DNA from: Streptomyces nodosus
Lineage (GTDB): Bacteria > Actinomycetota > Actinomycetes > Streptomycetales > Streptomycetaceae
Direction of reading: 5' to 3'
Length of the DNA stretch: 64,000 nt
Assembly (NCBI RefSeq): GCF_008704995.1
Contig: NZ_CP023747.1
Coordinates: 6,792,001 to 6,856,000, forward strand
Under the pieces are notes generated by a model. That model made no database searches and was not told the origin of the DNA. It saw only the letters and a list, made by a program, of their open reading frames with translations. Positions within the stretch are counted from its first letter, which is position 1. The number at the start of each line of letters is the position of its first letter. The position numbers and the translations under genes are program-made. Shown piece after piece: positions 43,891 to 52,863 of the stretch.

Positions 43891-44570
43891 CCACGACCCC
43901 CTCGCCCGTAGCCGCCGTCGCGGGCCGCCTGATCGTCTCCTGCCAGGCTCCCGAGGGCGACCCGATGCGCGACACCGCGACCCTGGTCCGGCTGGCGCGC
44001 TCCGCCGAGGCCGGTGGCGCCGCGGCTGTCCGCGTCAACGACCCCGAGGTGGTGGCCGCCGTCGCCGCCGCCGTCGCCCTGCCCGTGATCGGGCTCTGGA
44101 AGGACGGCGACACCGGCGTCTACATCACCCCGACGGTGCGCCACGCCCTTGCCGTCGCCGAGGCCGGCGCCCACGTGGTCGCCGCGGACGCCACGGCCCG
44201 CCCGCGCCCGGACGGCGGTTCCTTCGCCGACCTCGTGACCGCCGTGCACGCGGCGGGCGCCCTGGTCATGGCGGACGTCGCCACGCTGGAGGAAGGCGCG
44301 CTCGCCGCCCGGCAGGGCGCCGACCTCGTCTCCACCACCCTCTCGGGATACGCGCCCGGCTCCCCGCGCCGGACCGGCCCGGACCTGGAGCTGGTCGCCG
44401 CCCTCGCCCGCGCGACCGCCACCCCGGTCGTCGCCGAGGGCCGGATCACCACCCCCGAGGAGGCAGCCGAAGCGCTCGCCCGGGGCGCGCACAGCGTGGT
44501 CGTCGGCACCGCCATCACCGCCCCGACCGCCCTCACCCACCGCTTCGCGACGCACCTCACACGTCGATAG
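43887..44570 (+). CDS. nanE: N-acetylmannosamine-6-phosphate 2-epimerase
   Basis: 227 residues; ATG 43887 overlaps the kinase stop with GGGAGGA upstream. NanE blocks: RLIVSCQAPEGDPMRDTATL, GAAAVRVNDPEVVAAVAAAV, LPVIGLWKDGDTGVYITPTV, GALVMADVATLEEGALAARQ, STTLSGYAPGSP and TPVVAEGRITTPEEAAEALA. It converts ManNAc-6-P to GlcNAc-6-P, which then joins amino-sugar catabolism; nagA and nagB are not in the window. This gene is the most specific marker of the pathway. Confidence 0.93.
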   Translation: MTTTPSPVAAVAGRLIVSCQAPEGDPMRDTATLVRLARSAEAGGAAAVRVNDPEVVAAVAAAVALPVIGLWKDGDTGVYITPTVRHALAVAEAGAHVVAADATARPRPDGGSFADLVTAVHAAGALVMADVATLEEGALAARQGADLVSTTLSGYAPGSPRRTGPDLELVAALARATATPVVAEGRITTPEEAAEALARGAHSVVVGTAITAPTALTHRFATHLTRR

Positions 44571-44631
44571 AGGCGCCTTTTACCTTCCGACGGTGCTCGG
44601 CGACGAGCCCGTCCGGCATCCTGGAGCAACC

Positions 44632-46101
44632 GTGCACCACACCGCGCCATCCGAGCCGCCCTGGTTCCGCCAGGTGGGCCGCAGCCAGTGGAAGTCGTTC
44701 TTCGCCGCCTGGATCGGCTACGTCCTCGACGGCTTCGACTTCGTCCTGATCACCCTGGTCCTCACCGAGATCAGCGCCGACTTCCACCTCGACACCGTCA
44801 AGGCGGCGAGCCTGGTCTCCGCCGCCTTCATCACACGCTGGCTCGGCGGCGCCCTGCTCGGCGCCCTCGGCGACCGCTTCGGGCGGAAGCTGTCGATGGT
44901 GGTCAGCATCCTGCTGTACTCCCTGGGCACCTTCGCCTGCGGATTCGCCTGGGACTACACCAGCCTGTTCGTCGCCCGGCTCGCCATCGGCATGGGCATG
45001 GCAGGCGAATACTCCGCCAGCGCCACCTACGTCATGGAGAGCTGGCCGGTGCGCATGCGCAACCGGGCCAGTGGCTTCCTGATCTCCGGCTACTCCGTGG
45101 GCACGGTGCTGGCCGCCCAGGTCTACAAGTGGGTCGTGCCGGCGCTCGGCTGGCGCTGGATGTTCTACCTCGGGCTGATCCCTGTCCTGGTCGCGCTGTG
45201 GATGCGCCGCGCGCTGCCCGAGGCCGCCGACTGGAAGGCCGCGGTCGCCGAGCGGGAGCAGCGGCCCAACCCCTTCCGCCCGCTGTTCACCACCCGGGCC
45301 AGGGCCACCGTCAACGTGATGCTCGCGGTGGCGGCCACCGTCTCGCTCTTCGCGGTCTTCACCCCGCTGGGCGACGGGCTCGTACCGGTCCTGTCGGTGC
45401 TCGCCGCGGCCTGTCTGATCGCCTTCGCGGTACAGCTCGGCGGCCGCCGCGGCTGGCTGCTGTACGTGTCGATGATCGTCACCATCTTCTTCGCGTTCCT
45501 GTACTCCTGGCCCATCCAGGCGCTGCTGCCCACCTATCTGAAGACCGACCTGGGCTACGACGCCGGACAGGTCACCGACGCGCTCTACTACGCGGGCTTC
45601 GGCACGATGGCCGGCTGCTGGCTGGCCGGGTTCGTGGGCGACTGGATCGGCACCAGGAAGGCGTACGCCTTCACGCTGCTGGCCTCACTGGTCTTCGTCT
45701 TCCCGGTCTTCGCGGTCCGGGACAGCCTGCCGCTGCTCGGCGTGCTGCTGTTCGTGCTCCAGGCCACCAGCTTCGGCATCTCCGGCCTGCTGCCCCGCTA
45801 CATCGGTGGCCACTTCCCGACCCACACCCGGGCCGCCGCGCTGGGCTTCACCTACAACGTGGGCGCCCTGGGCGGCGCCGTGGCCCCCGTCCTCGGCGCC
45901 CGCCTCGCCTCCGGCATGGACCTGGGCCACGCGCTGGCCGTCCTCACCTTCGTCGGGACGGTGATCGTCGTGGTCCTGGTCGGCTTCGACGTCCCGGGCC
46001 GGCTGGGCCGGCTCCTCGACCCGGAGGGACCGGCCGACCACCTCGTGCTGGACGAGGACCGTGGCCCGGCCCCGGCGGCGGCGCGCGCGAGCGCGGACTA
46101 G
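44632..46101 (+). CDS. nanT: MFS transporter, sialic-acid (NanT)-like
   Basis: 489 residues from GTG 44632 with CTGGAG 6 nt upstream. Twelve helices are predicted. The MFS motif A region reads GALLGALGDRFGRKLSMVVS; the NanT/SHS-type start is RSQWKSFFAAWIGYVLDGFD, with RLAIGMGMAGEYSASATYVM and LLPTYLKTDLGYDAGQVTDA later. It probably brings N-acetylneuraminate into the cell by proton symport, completing a five-gene sialic-acid utilisation unit. A lactate/aromatic-acid MFS is a remote alternative. Confidence 0.88.
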   Translation: MHHTAPSEPPWFRQVGRSQWKSFFAAWIGYVLDGFDFVLITLVLTEISADFHLDTVKAASLVSAAFITRWLGGALLGALGDRFGRKLSMVVSILLYSLGTFACGFAWDYTSLFVARLAIGMGMAGEYSASATYVMESWPVRMRNRASGFLISGYSVGTVLAAQVYKWVVPALGWRWMFYLGLIPVLVALWMRRALPEAADWKAAVAEREQRPNPFRPLFTTRARATVNVMLAVAATVSLFAVFTPLGDGLVPVLSVLAAACLIAFAVQLGGRRGWLLYVSMIVTIFFAFLYSWPIQALLPTYLKTDLGYDAGQVTDALYYAGFGTMAGCWLAGFVGDWIGTRKAYAFTLLASLVFVFPVFAVRDSLPLLGVLLFVLQATSFGISGLLPRYIGGHFPTHTRAAALGFTYNVGALGGAVAPVLGARLASGMDLGHALAVLTFVGTVIVVVLVGFDVPGRLGRLLDPEGPADHLVLDEDRGPAPAAARASAD

Positions 46102-46160
46102 CCGGTCGTACAGAGGGAGGGCGCCGCCGGTGATGCCGGAGGCACCCTGCCCGGCGGCCG

Positions 46161-46287
46161 TCAGTACGTGAGGCCCACGTGGGCCAGTGCCTGCTTGAGC
46201 AGCACCCCGTTCCCGGCAGTGGTAGTCCACGAGCGGCAGCGCCGCGAGCACCTCGTGGACCGCCGCGGCCCCGGCCGGCGCGCCCAT
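46161..46287 (-). pseudogene. Amidohydrolase remnant (internal deletion)
   Basis: ATG 46287 overlaps the stop of the glutamine-synthetase-like gene (TGATG). The first residues end in LPLVDYHC, the usual N-terminal metal site (LPLVDHHCH) of the amidohydrolase partner of FluG-type glutamine synthetases. After that the sequence shifts frame and ends as GVLLKQALAHVGLTY at a TGA at 46161. About 300 codons are missing. Confidence 0.6.
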
Positions 46288-47690
46288 CAGTAGACCCAGC
46301 GGTACGCCACCGCGACCTGCTCGTCGTCCAGCCCCTCGACGGCCGCGATCTCGCCCCGGCGCACGGCGATGACCGCGTCGGCGAGGACCGGTCCGAGCGC
46401 GGTGCGCAGCACGTCGTCCCCGCGGAACGCGGCGACAGCCTCCGCCAGCGAGACCGGCAGGCGCCGTACGCCCCGGGCCGCCGCCTCCGCCTCGCCGAAC
46501 CGGGCCGGGTCCCCGGTGATCTCCTCGGGCAGGGACGCGGAGGAGGCCGTCCCGTCCAGCCCGGCGGCGATCAGGCAGCCCAGCGCCAGATACGGGTTGG
46601 CCGCGAGGTCGACCGGTTTGACCTCCAGGTTGGCCGCCTGCCCACGCTGCCCGCGGGTCCCGGTGACCACGCGCAGCGCGGCCTCCCGGGTCTCCCGGCC
46701 CCAGGCGCCGAACACCCCGGCCCACTGGGAGGGTCTGAGCCGGAGATAGCTGGCCGGGCTCGGCGCGGTCACGGCCGTCAGCGCGGGCATGCGGGCGAGG
46801 AGCCCGGCCGTGAAGGACTCGGCCTCGGCCGTCATGCCGTAGCGGCCGTCGCCCCCGGAGTGCAGGTTGGTCCCGTCGCGCCAGGCCGAGAGGTGGACGT
46901 GGCCGCCGTTGCCCACGCCCCGCGCGAGCACGGCCGGAGCGAAAGACACCTTCAGACCGTGCCGCCCGGCCACCGCCCGCACGGTCTGCCGCACCAGCAC
47001 GCTGCGGTCGGCCGCCGCCACCGGATCCAGCGCGCCGACGGACACCTCGAACTGCCCGGCCGCGTACTCGGGATGGAACTGGTCCACGTCCACGCCCTGC
47101 GCCGCGAGGGCCGCCAGCAGATCGGCGGCGCAGTCGCTCAGCTCCACCTGTCGGACGGCCCCGTACGCCGGCCCCGACACCGCGGGCTCGAACTCGCCGC
47201 CGGGCGCGTCCCCTCGGCCGACGGCCCATTCGATCTCGACGGCCGCCCTGAAGGTGAGGCCGTGGCGCTGCTCGGCGTCGGCGGTGATCCGGCGCAGGAA
47301 CGTACGGCTGCAGCCGGGGTGGGGCTCGCCCTCCTGGGTGATCCGGTCGACCGGCGCCCAGGCCCAGCCGGGCTGCCCGGACAGGACCACCAGGTGGTCG
47401 AGATCGGGGTAGAGCCGCAGATCGCCGTCGGGGGAGCCGAGGACGTCGGTGGTGACGATCGAGTCGTGCGCCAGGAAGGAGTCGAACACCGGGGACATGC
47501 CCACCCCCCAGGCCGCCGCCGAGGGCAGCTTCGCCGTCGGGACCGTCTTGACCCGGCCGATCCCCGCGGTGTCGACGTAGGCCAGGACGATGCCGTGCAC
47601 GCCGCGCCCGGCCAGCTCGCCGCTGAGCGCGGTGGCCCGCTCGACGTCCCCGGGACGCCCACCGGGGACGGGGTCGGCAAGGGTGGTCAT
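46287..47690 (-). CDS. Glutamine-synthetase-family protein (FluG/gamma-glutamylpolyamine-synthetase-like)
   Basis: 467 residues; GAGGAGGG lies 3 nt before ATG 47690. The GS fold is shown by GIVLAYVDTAGIGRVKTVP at the N-terminus, FRAAVEIEWAVG, FHPEYAAGQFEVSVGALDP (metal-binding Glu), GVGNGGHVHLSAWRDGTN and LEVKPVDLAANPYLALGCLI. The adenylylation loop Tyr of GlnA is absent. This group ligates glutamate to amines other than ammonia or acts with an amidohydrolase; that partner is reduced to a remnant directly downstream. It lies convergently next to the nan operon, without a known metabolic link. Confidence 0.88.
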   Translation of the reverse strand: MTTLADPVPGGRPGDVERATALSGELAGRGVHGIVLAYVDTAGIGRVKTVPTAKLPSAAAWGVGMSPVFDSFLAHDSIVTTDVLGSPDGDLRLYPDLDHLVVLSGQPGWAWAPVDRITQEGEPHPGCSRTFLRRITADAEQRHGLTFRAAVEIEWAVGRGDAPGGEFEPAVSGPAYGAVRQVELSDCAADLLAALAAQGVDVDQFHPEYAAGQFEVSVGALDPVAAADRSVLVRQTVRAVAGRHGLKVSFAPAVLARGVGNGGHVHLSAWRDGTNLHSGGDGRYGMTAEAESFTAGLLARMPALTAVTAPSPASYLRLRPSQWAGVFGAWGRETREAALRVVTGTRGQRGQAANLEVKPVDLAANPYLALGCLIAAGLDGTASSASLPEEITGDPARFGEAEAAARGVRRLPVSLAEAVAAFRGDDVLRTALGPVLADAVIAVRRGEIAAVEGLDDEQVAVAYRWVY

Positions 47691-47971
47691 AGCCCTCCTC
47701 GACGGGCTCGGGCGAACCGGCGGACGGTGCCGCCCGCGTCAGGGTTTCACGGCGAACGCGCGGCAGGTGCACATTTCCACGCTGGGAAACGGAAGATGTG
47801 ATGCGACCCTGCCCGGCCCCCGTGTGGGGTGTCCCAATTCCGCATTTCAAAGATGTGCTGAGTTGACAGAACGTTGACCAACGGAAGAGAGACCGTTGTC
47901 TCGCCAGAGACGAGGACGACTGGACCAAGGGGTATCCGTACACGCAGGAGAGCCGGCCGGGGCTGCGGACC

Positions 47972-48295
47972 GTGCCACGGCTCGAACCGGGTGAACTCGC
48001 CCGGATCGAGCGGCTGGTGTGCCGGGAGACCGCGCCCGGCGGCGGCACCCTGAACCACAACTGTGTCCAGGTCGTCGGCAGAACCAAGGGGCCACCGTGT
48101 CCGCACACCGACTCGCGTGCCCTGTGCCGCTATGCCGCGGTGCTCCACCTCAGCCCGAACATCCCCAAGGACTGCGGCACGAGCTTCTACCGGCAGAACC
48201 TGCCCGGCGGCGTCCTCGGCGGCAACATGGTCCAGGCACCGCACAACAACCCGCGACCGGTTACTGGGGCAGCGACCTGGAGGAGAGGCGTATGA
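47972..48295 (+). pseudogene. Fragment of an oxygenase-like (DUF6445/2OG-type) protein
   Basis: About 105 residues in one frame with no proper start: CPHTDSRALCRYAAVLHLSP and NIPKDCGTSFYRQNLPGG. The HxD followed by a YxAVLYLxP...GGTSFYR pattern is typical of DUF6445-like and 2OG-Fe(II)-type proteins. The reading frame is similar in style upstream to about 47895 but lacks an N-terminal domain. Probably a remnant. Confidence 0.45.
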
Positions 48296-48930
48296 CGGCC
48301 GTCTTCTTCTGGATGGCCTGACCCGCGCCCAGGGGTCGGGGTTCGGCTCGGGCCCGTGGCCCACGCGCCCCTGGTCTCCTGGCCCGGTGGCGGCGGGGCG
48401 GGCTCTCGTCGCGGTTCACCCGCGCGCTGCATGCGGCTGTCGGCGGCGCACCGAGTCCTTCGCCCTCACCTCGCCGGCCTTCCTGGCAAAGCAGCGAGCA
48501 CACGATGACCACAGACACGCTGTGCCCGGTCAACCCAGCCGATTCCACGAGCGTCTGACGGCCGAGCGGTTCGAAAGTCCCCTGCGGGTGGTCACCACCT
48601 CGGTGGTCTTTCCCTTCACCGACCCTGGCCACCGCCGGCAGCTGCACGGAGATGGCGTCTCGCCTGACCGAGCCGGTCCTCCCCGGACTCGCTGTCCTTG
48701 CCGTCTGTGACCGGGCGAAACGGCAGTTAATGCTTGCCGTGCGGGGGTGCGGGGGTGCGGGGGTGCGGGGGTGCGGGGCGACGGTCGGCTACGGAGCCGT
48801 ACCGCCTTTGAGTGCGTTGAACGGACCCCGGCCGGAGCAGAAGGGGTACCGACGTGCGTCAATCGGCAATGACTGCGCTCTCGGGCGCGCTACGGGGGTA
48901 CAAGTCTTCAAACCAAGATCGACCGCATTG
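48296..48930. other. 635-bp stretch without an intact gene
   Basis: Short open stretches occur (for example MTTDTLCPVNPADSTSV at about 48505, then LTAERFESPLRVVTTSVVFP in another frame), suggesting a decayed small gene. The only clear structure is the 8-bp tandem repeat at 48741. Confidence 0.35.
48741..48778 (+). repeat. Tandem repeat, GCGGGGGT x about 4.7
   Basis: Four perfect copies of an 8-bp unit plus a partial one, 150 bp before att copy 3. It is a simple microsatellite-like tract, not a CRISPR. Confidence 0.85.
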
Positions 48931-48973
48931 CTGGGGGTCAAGGGGTCGCAGGTTCAAATCCTGTCGTCCCGAC
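48931..48973 (+). repeat. att core copy 3 (tRNA-Pro 3' fragment)
   Basis: 43 bp identical to 28403-28445. It is followed by the same type of hairpin and TTGGGGACC pair as copy 1, and 100 bp later by an integrase gene remnant reading towards it, the normal int-att arrangement. Confidence 0.9.
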
Positions 48974-48992
48974 TGGAGACAGTCGCAGGTCA

Positions 48993-49024
48993 GGGCCGGT
49001 TTCGGAGACATCCGAAACCGGCCC
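48993..49024 (+). terminator. Hairpin following att copy 3
   Basis: A perfect 14-bp stem (arms 48993-49006 and 49011-49024) with a GACA-type loop, in the same position as the hairpin after the intact tRNA. Confidence 0.75.
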
Positions 49025-49034
49025 TTGGTCATTC

Positions 49035-49054
49035 TTGGGGACCTGTTGGGGACC
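49035..49054 (+). repeat. Direct repeat TTGGGGACC x2, possible integrase arm sites (copy 2)
   Basis: Two TTGGGGACC copies 11 bp apart, between att copy 3 and the integrase remnant, matching 28508-28527. Confidence 0.5.
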
Positions 49055-49071
49055 GGCGTCCTTGACCGGGG

Positions 49072-49548
49072 TCAGCGGGTCATGACGATCGGGCTCGGCA
49101 GGGAGCGTGGTGCGCGCAGCGCGCTGAAGTGTGCGGAGAGCGCTGCGCCGGCGGCCGTGATCTTGTGGATGTCCGGGTGGAGGTAGCGCTGGGTGGTGGT
49201 CAGCGAGCCGTGGCCGGCGATCCGTCGCAGGACGTGGACCTGGACTCCTGCGTCGGCGAACCAGGTCAGTCCGGTGTGCCGGAGGTCGTGGCGGCGCAGA
49301 TGTTCGTAGCCGAGTCTGGTGACCACGTCGTCCCAGTGGGTGGCGTCACGCAGGACGGCGGTGGAGATGCGCCCGCCGCGCGGGCCGGTGAACAGGCGGG
49401 CGTCGGGGTCGGGGCCGGCGGACAGGATGCGCTGGGCGACGAGGGGGCGGATCTCCTCGACGATGGGAACCTTTCGGGCCCGCACACGCCTCCGACAACG
49501 CCCACCGTCCTGGCCTCGTGCGAGTGGCACAACAGCGAGCCAGCACAC
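49072..49548 (-). pseudogene. Tyrosine recombinase (integrase), C-terminal catalytic fragment
   Basis: 158 readable residues ending at 49072. The catalytic box is nearly complete: HLRRHDLRHTGLTWFADAGV (HxxR), LRRIAGHGSLTTTQRYLHPD (second His, Tyr nucleophile). The first catalytic Arg region lies in or before the start (RKVPIVEEIRPLVAQRIL follows it). About two thirds of the protein, including the arm-binding and core-binding domains, are missing upstream, where HAD-type sequence begins. Its position beside att copy 3 identifies the element family as a tRNA-Pro-targeting integrative element. Confidence 0.85.
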
Positions 49549-49550
49549 GC

Positions 49551-49787
49551 CACGGGTACATCTTCACACGGGACACGACCGTGATCATCGACGACTCTCT
49601 CGAAGACGTCCGCACTGGGAGAGAAGGAGGCGCCCACGTGATCGGTGTCGCCTCCGGCACCACATCAGCCGAGCAGCTTGCTGCTGCCGGGGCCTGTCAT
49701 GTCATCCCTGGCCTAGCCGACACGCGGAACATAATTCACCTAATCACCCAATGTGCTGTGTCAGGTGCCGATCGGAGCTGCTCCTGA
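49551..49787 (+). pseudogene. HAD-superfamily phosphatase, C-terminal fragment
   Basis: Reading TRDTTVIIDDSLEDVRTGRE, GGAHVIGVASGTTSAEQLAA and AGACHVIPGLADTRNIIHLI, matching the last third of phosphoglycolate-phosphatase-like HAD enzymes (motif IV DDSxxDV). The nucleophile domain is absent; the gene is cut at the junction with the integrase fragment on the opposite strand. Confidence 0.72.
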
Positions 49788-50218
49788 CGACGGGTTGACG
49801 TGCATGAAGGGGAGACTCGTCCGTTCTGATCGACTCACAGCAGCGTGCGGGGCGCCAGCTCTCTCTGCGCCTTCTCGTCGCGCTGGGTTTCGTCCCCTCC
49901 CGCGTCGAGTTCGTGGAGTAGGTCGCCCAGCTCTCGGACCTGCACCGCTCTCGCCGTGCCTTCCCAAGGGCGACTCGTCGTCTGCCTCGGCACCGGCATA
50001 ACCGTACTGAGCCGCGACGAACCGCTGACAGGTTGGGATGACATCAGGGTCAAACCGTAGGAAACGCCAGGCGTTCCGCGGGTTCCGAAGTGTTCCGGGT
50101 GCGACCGCGCCCTGTCTCGGCGGAGACGGGGCGCGGTACGCTCGGCTGCTGCGCTGGGGTGGCAGCCTGCCAGACGATTCTGCAAACTGCCACCCCGGGA
50201 GGAGATGATGCCTTGTTG
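49788..50218. other. 430-bp stretch without a supported gene
   Basis: I see no coding pattern, repeat or RNA gene that can be supported here; GC content drops slightly. Confidence 0.4.
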
Positions 50219-50518
50219 TCAGCGTACGGCGCGAGCATCACGCTGGCGGTGCAGGACGCGTCGGGCCTGCGCCACTGCGGTTCCCACCATGCAAGCGGTG
50301 AGGATCCCGAAGAGCGGGGCTCCGATCCAGTCATGCTCATCGGTCCAGATCACCACGGTGGAACAGGCCCACCAGAGGGCCGCCGTGTACAACGCGACGC
50401 GGTCGGAGGTGAACTCGCGCAGGACCGACCGCCGCGGAACACGGCGCAGGGCGTACAGCTCCCGTCCGGCGAACAGCACGACGAGCATCGTGACCGCTAA
50501 CCACCACAATGACGTCAT
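50219..50518 (-). CDS. Small membrane protein next to Rhs remnant
   Basis: 99 residues; ATG 50518 with GGAG 5 nt upstream. Three hydrophobic segments: LWWLAVTMLVVLFAGRELYA, VALYTAALWWACSTVVIW and APLFGILTACMVGTAVAQA, separated by basic stretches. No family is recognised. It lies 17 bp downstream of the end of the Rhs-type pseudogene, the usual place of an immunity gene for an Rhs C-terminal toxin, so that role is possible but unproven. Confidence 0.62.
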   Translation of the reverse strand: MTSLWWLAVTMLVVLFAGRELYALRRVPRRSVLREFTSDRVALYTAALWWACSTVVIWTDEHDWIGAPLFGILTACMVGTAVAQARRVLHRQRDARAVR

Positions 50519-50535
50519 ATCGACTCCTTCAGGCC

Positions 50536-52160
50536 TTAAAGGCAATAGCCGCCCTTGTACTCGCCAGAGTATCCCCAAGTGTTGATCTTGAGGCACTTCT
50601 TGTACATCTGCGCCATCGCTGCCTGGAGTGCCCAGCCAGCGAGGGTAAGGCCAATCGCAACTGGCCGGGAAAGCGCAGCGGCGTGTAAGTGGTCGCGCCC
50701 GTGATCCAGGCGGTGGTGCCCCAGAGGATGCTGCGGGCCCGCCAGGCGATGTCGCCGTGCTCGTCGACGAGTTCGCGTGGGGTGCCGACGAGGTCGGTGA
50801 CGATGGCGAAGAAGCGGGAGTCGATCTCCTCCTGCGGGGCCTCGGCCGCGGTGATGCGTTCGGTCTGCGCGATGGGGCGCAGGCCGCGGTGGTCCCAGGT
50901 GAGGGTGACCGGATGGAGCAGGTCTGCCGAGTGCTCGGTCTGCTCGCACAGGGTCGTGTCATCCCAGGTGAACGTTGTGCGTTCGGCGACGGTCGTGCCG
51001 TCCGCCGCCATGCGGAGTTTCGCCGTGCGTCGGCCCTTAGGGTCGTACGTGTAGCGCCACACCGTTCCGTCGGGCGTGGTGACCTGGGTCAGGTGGTCCT
51101 CGGCGTTCCACTATTGGCGCCAGGTGTCCGGCTTGCGGGAGAGGCGGGTTTTCTGGCGGAGCGTGACGCGGCCCAGCGCGTCGTGCTCGTAACGGACGCC
51201 GTCGGCCCGGGTGATGCCGGTGCCCGCGTAGCTGCGCTTGCCGGTGGCCTCGTGGCCGGGGTGGGAGGCGGGCCAGCCGGCCGTCGTCTGGTTGCCGGCC
51301 ACGTCGTAGGCGTAGGCCTCCGTCCAGCCGGCGGCACGGACGGCGGTGACGCGGCCTGTCGGGTCGAGGTCGAAGGTGCGGGGTCCGTCGAGGTGGTCGT
51401 CGAGGGCGGTGAGGTTGCCGTCCGCGCGGTAGGTGTAGGCACGGCGCTGGAGCGTGCGTCCGCCCGCGTCCGTCGTCGCTGTTTGTGCGGACAGCTGGCC
51501 CATCGGGTCGAAGGCGTTCTGGAGGGTGAGGAAGTCACCGATGTCGCACGTGAGTTCGCGGCCGCTTGCGTCGTAGGTGATGTCGATGGGACGGCCCGAC
51601 ACGACCAGGTTCACCGGGCGGTCCGCCGCGTCGTGCGACCATGTCGTGTGCGCCCCGGTGGGTGTGGTGCGGCCGGTGCGGCGGCCCAACTCGTCGTAGT
51701 CGTAGGTACGTTTGCGGCCATCGACGGGGTCGGAGCGGACGTGGCCGTACTGGTCGCGCAAGATCGTCAGGCGTGTTCCGTCGGGGCCCGTGGCTTCGGC
51801 GACCTGGTCGGTGACCTGGCCGTCCGCGTCCTTGCGGGCGGTGAGGAGGTCGAAGTGCGTTACTCGAAGCGGGTGGTGCCGCCGATGGGGTCGGTGTGAC
51901 TGGTGCAGTTGCCCTCGCCGTCGTAAGTCCAGGACTCGCTGGTGCCGTCCGGTGAGACACGGCGGGCCAGGTGCCCCTCGATCGTCCAGTCGAGGCGGGT
52001 GACGAGCTCCGTCGGATCGACCAGCCGCACGGGGCGGCCGAAGGCGTCGCGCTCGTAGCGGGTGACAGCGCCGAGCGGGTCCGTGATCTCCACCGGCAGG
52101 CCCGCCCGGTCGCAGCGGATGGTCGTGAGGTGGCCGAGCGGATCGGTGGAAGGGGCAGCG
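50536..52160 (-). pseudogene. Rhs/YD-repeat protein, C-terminal remnant with stop and frameshifts
   Basis: Many YD repeats are readable on the minus strand: TYDELGRRTGRT-like units, YTYRADGNLTALDDHLDG, LDPTGRVTAVRAAGW, DALGRVTLRQKTRL, and TYDPKGRRTAKLRM. The conserved Rhs core end is GTPRELVDEHGDIAWRARSI, then TTYTPLRFPGQ. There is a frameshift near 51860, a TAG at about 51113 and another frameshift at about 50660, after which a 30-residue tail (QMYKKCLKINTWGYSGEY) ends at 50536. The N-terminal part is missing beyond about 52160. It is a decayed polymorphic-toxin gene. Confidence 0.85.
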
Positions 52161-52167
52161 GCCAACG

Positions 52168-52863
52168 GTGTCTTGCCTGCAGATGTGGCCGGTCCAGAAT
52201 GCTGTCGTGGCCGAAGACGAACAGAGCGGCATAGAACCGTGTTCATTCCTGATGTGCGCGACGGAGGTGGCCCGGCTGCTGGGTGTCGAAGACGTCGCCA
52301 TGAAGCCGGACGGCCGGCATGCGCGTCACCTCGCCGCGGCGGTGCGTAAGCCCCTGCTCGAACGTGCAAGTCTGCCCGAGGAGTTGTTCGCCCCGTTGAT
52401 GGCGGCAGCCGTTTACGACCCAGATCCCAGCTTCTGCCGCTGGTTCGTCAAGCCGGCGGTCTACGCATTCGGACGCCGACGTGTGATGGCAGCACTGGTC
52501 GACTGTCTAAGGATCGGCACGGATTCTGAGCGGGCGGGGGCTGTACGGGCCTGGTACTGCGCCCACCTGCCTTTGCGCGCAGACCGGTCCCCAGCGTACG
52601 GACCCGCTGATGGGGTACGTGATCCCGCTCTGGACGAGGCGCAAGACGTCAAGGATGCCTGGCTGGAGGCCTCCATGCGGGTGTTCGCTGAGTCCACCGA
52701 CCTGCGGATGCGCCACCGTGTCCTACTGGGCCTGCCTACCTCGCGCGCGGGATACCCGCCACACCTGCGCAAACTGTTTGAAACCACGCTCGCATCCGCC
52801 CAGGCCCATCCCGACCAGCACATCCGTCGCTGGGCCGCTGCAGCAGGCCATGACGCAGTCTGA
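52168..52863 (+). CDS. Hypothetical protein, helical-repeat-like
   Basis: 231 residues from the first in-frame ATG; ATG 52252 (203 residues, MCATEVARLLGVEDVAMKPD) may be the true start since similarity-like composition begins there. The sequence is all-helical with short repeats (SLPEELFAPLMAAAVYDPDP, RRRVMAALVDCLRIGTDSER, MRHRVLLGLPTSRAGYPPHL) resembling HEAT-type scaffolds in Streptomyces. No catalytic motifs or membrane segments. Its 5' end abuts the truncated Rhs gene. Confidence 0.65.
   Translation: MSCLQMWPVQNAVVAEDEQSGIEPCSFLMCATEVARLLGVEDVAMKPDGRHARHLAAAVRKPLLERASLPEELFAPLMAAAVYDPDPSFCRWFVKPAVYAFGRRRVMAALVDCLRIGTDSERAGAVRAWYCAHLPLRADRSPAYGPADGVRDPALDEAQDVKDAWLEASMRVFAESTDLRMRHRVLLGLPTSRAGYPPHLRKLFETTLASAQAHPDQHIRRWAAAAGHDAV

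Noticed and set aside
48741..48778. Short direct repeats considered as a CRISPR array
   Set aside because: Units are 8 bp and contiguous, with no spacers and no cas genes in the window.
48931..48973. A third tRNA-Pro gene
   Set aside because: Sequence upstream of the anticodon loop is unrelated to a tRNA; it is an att scar.
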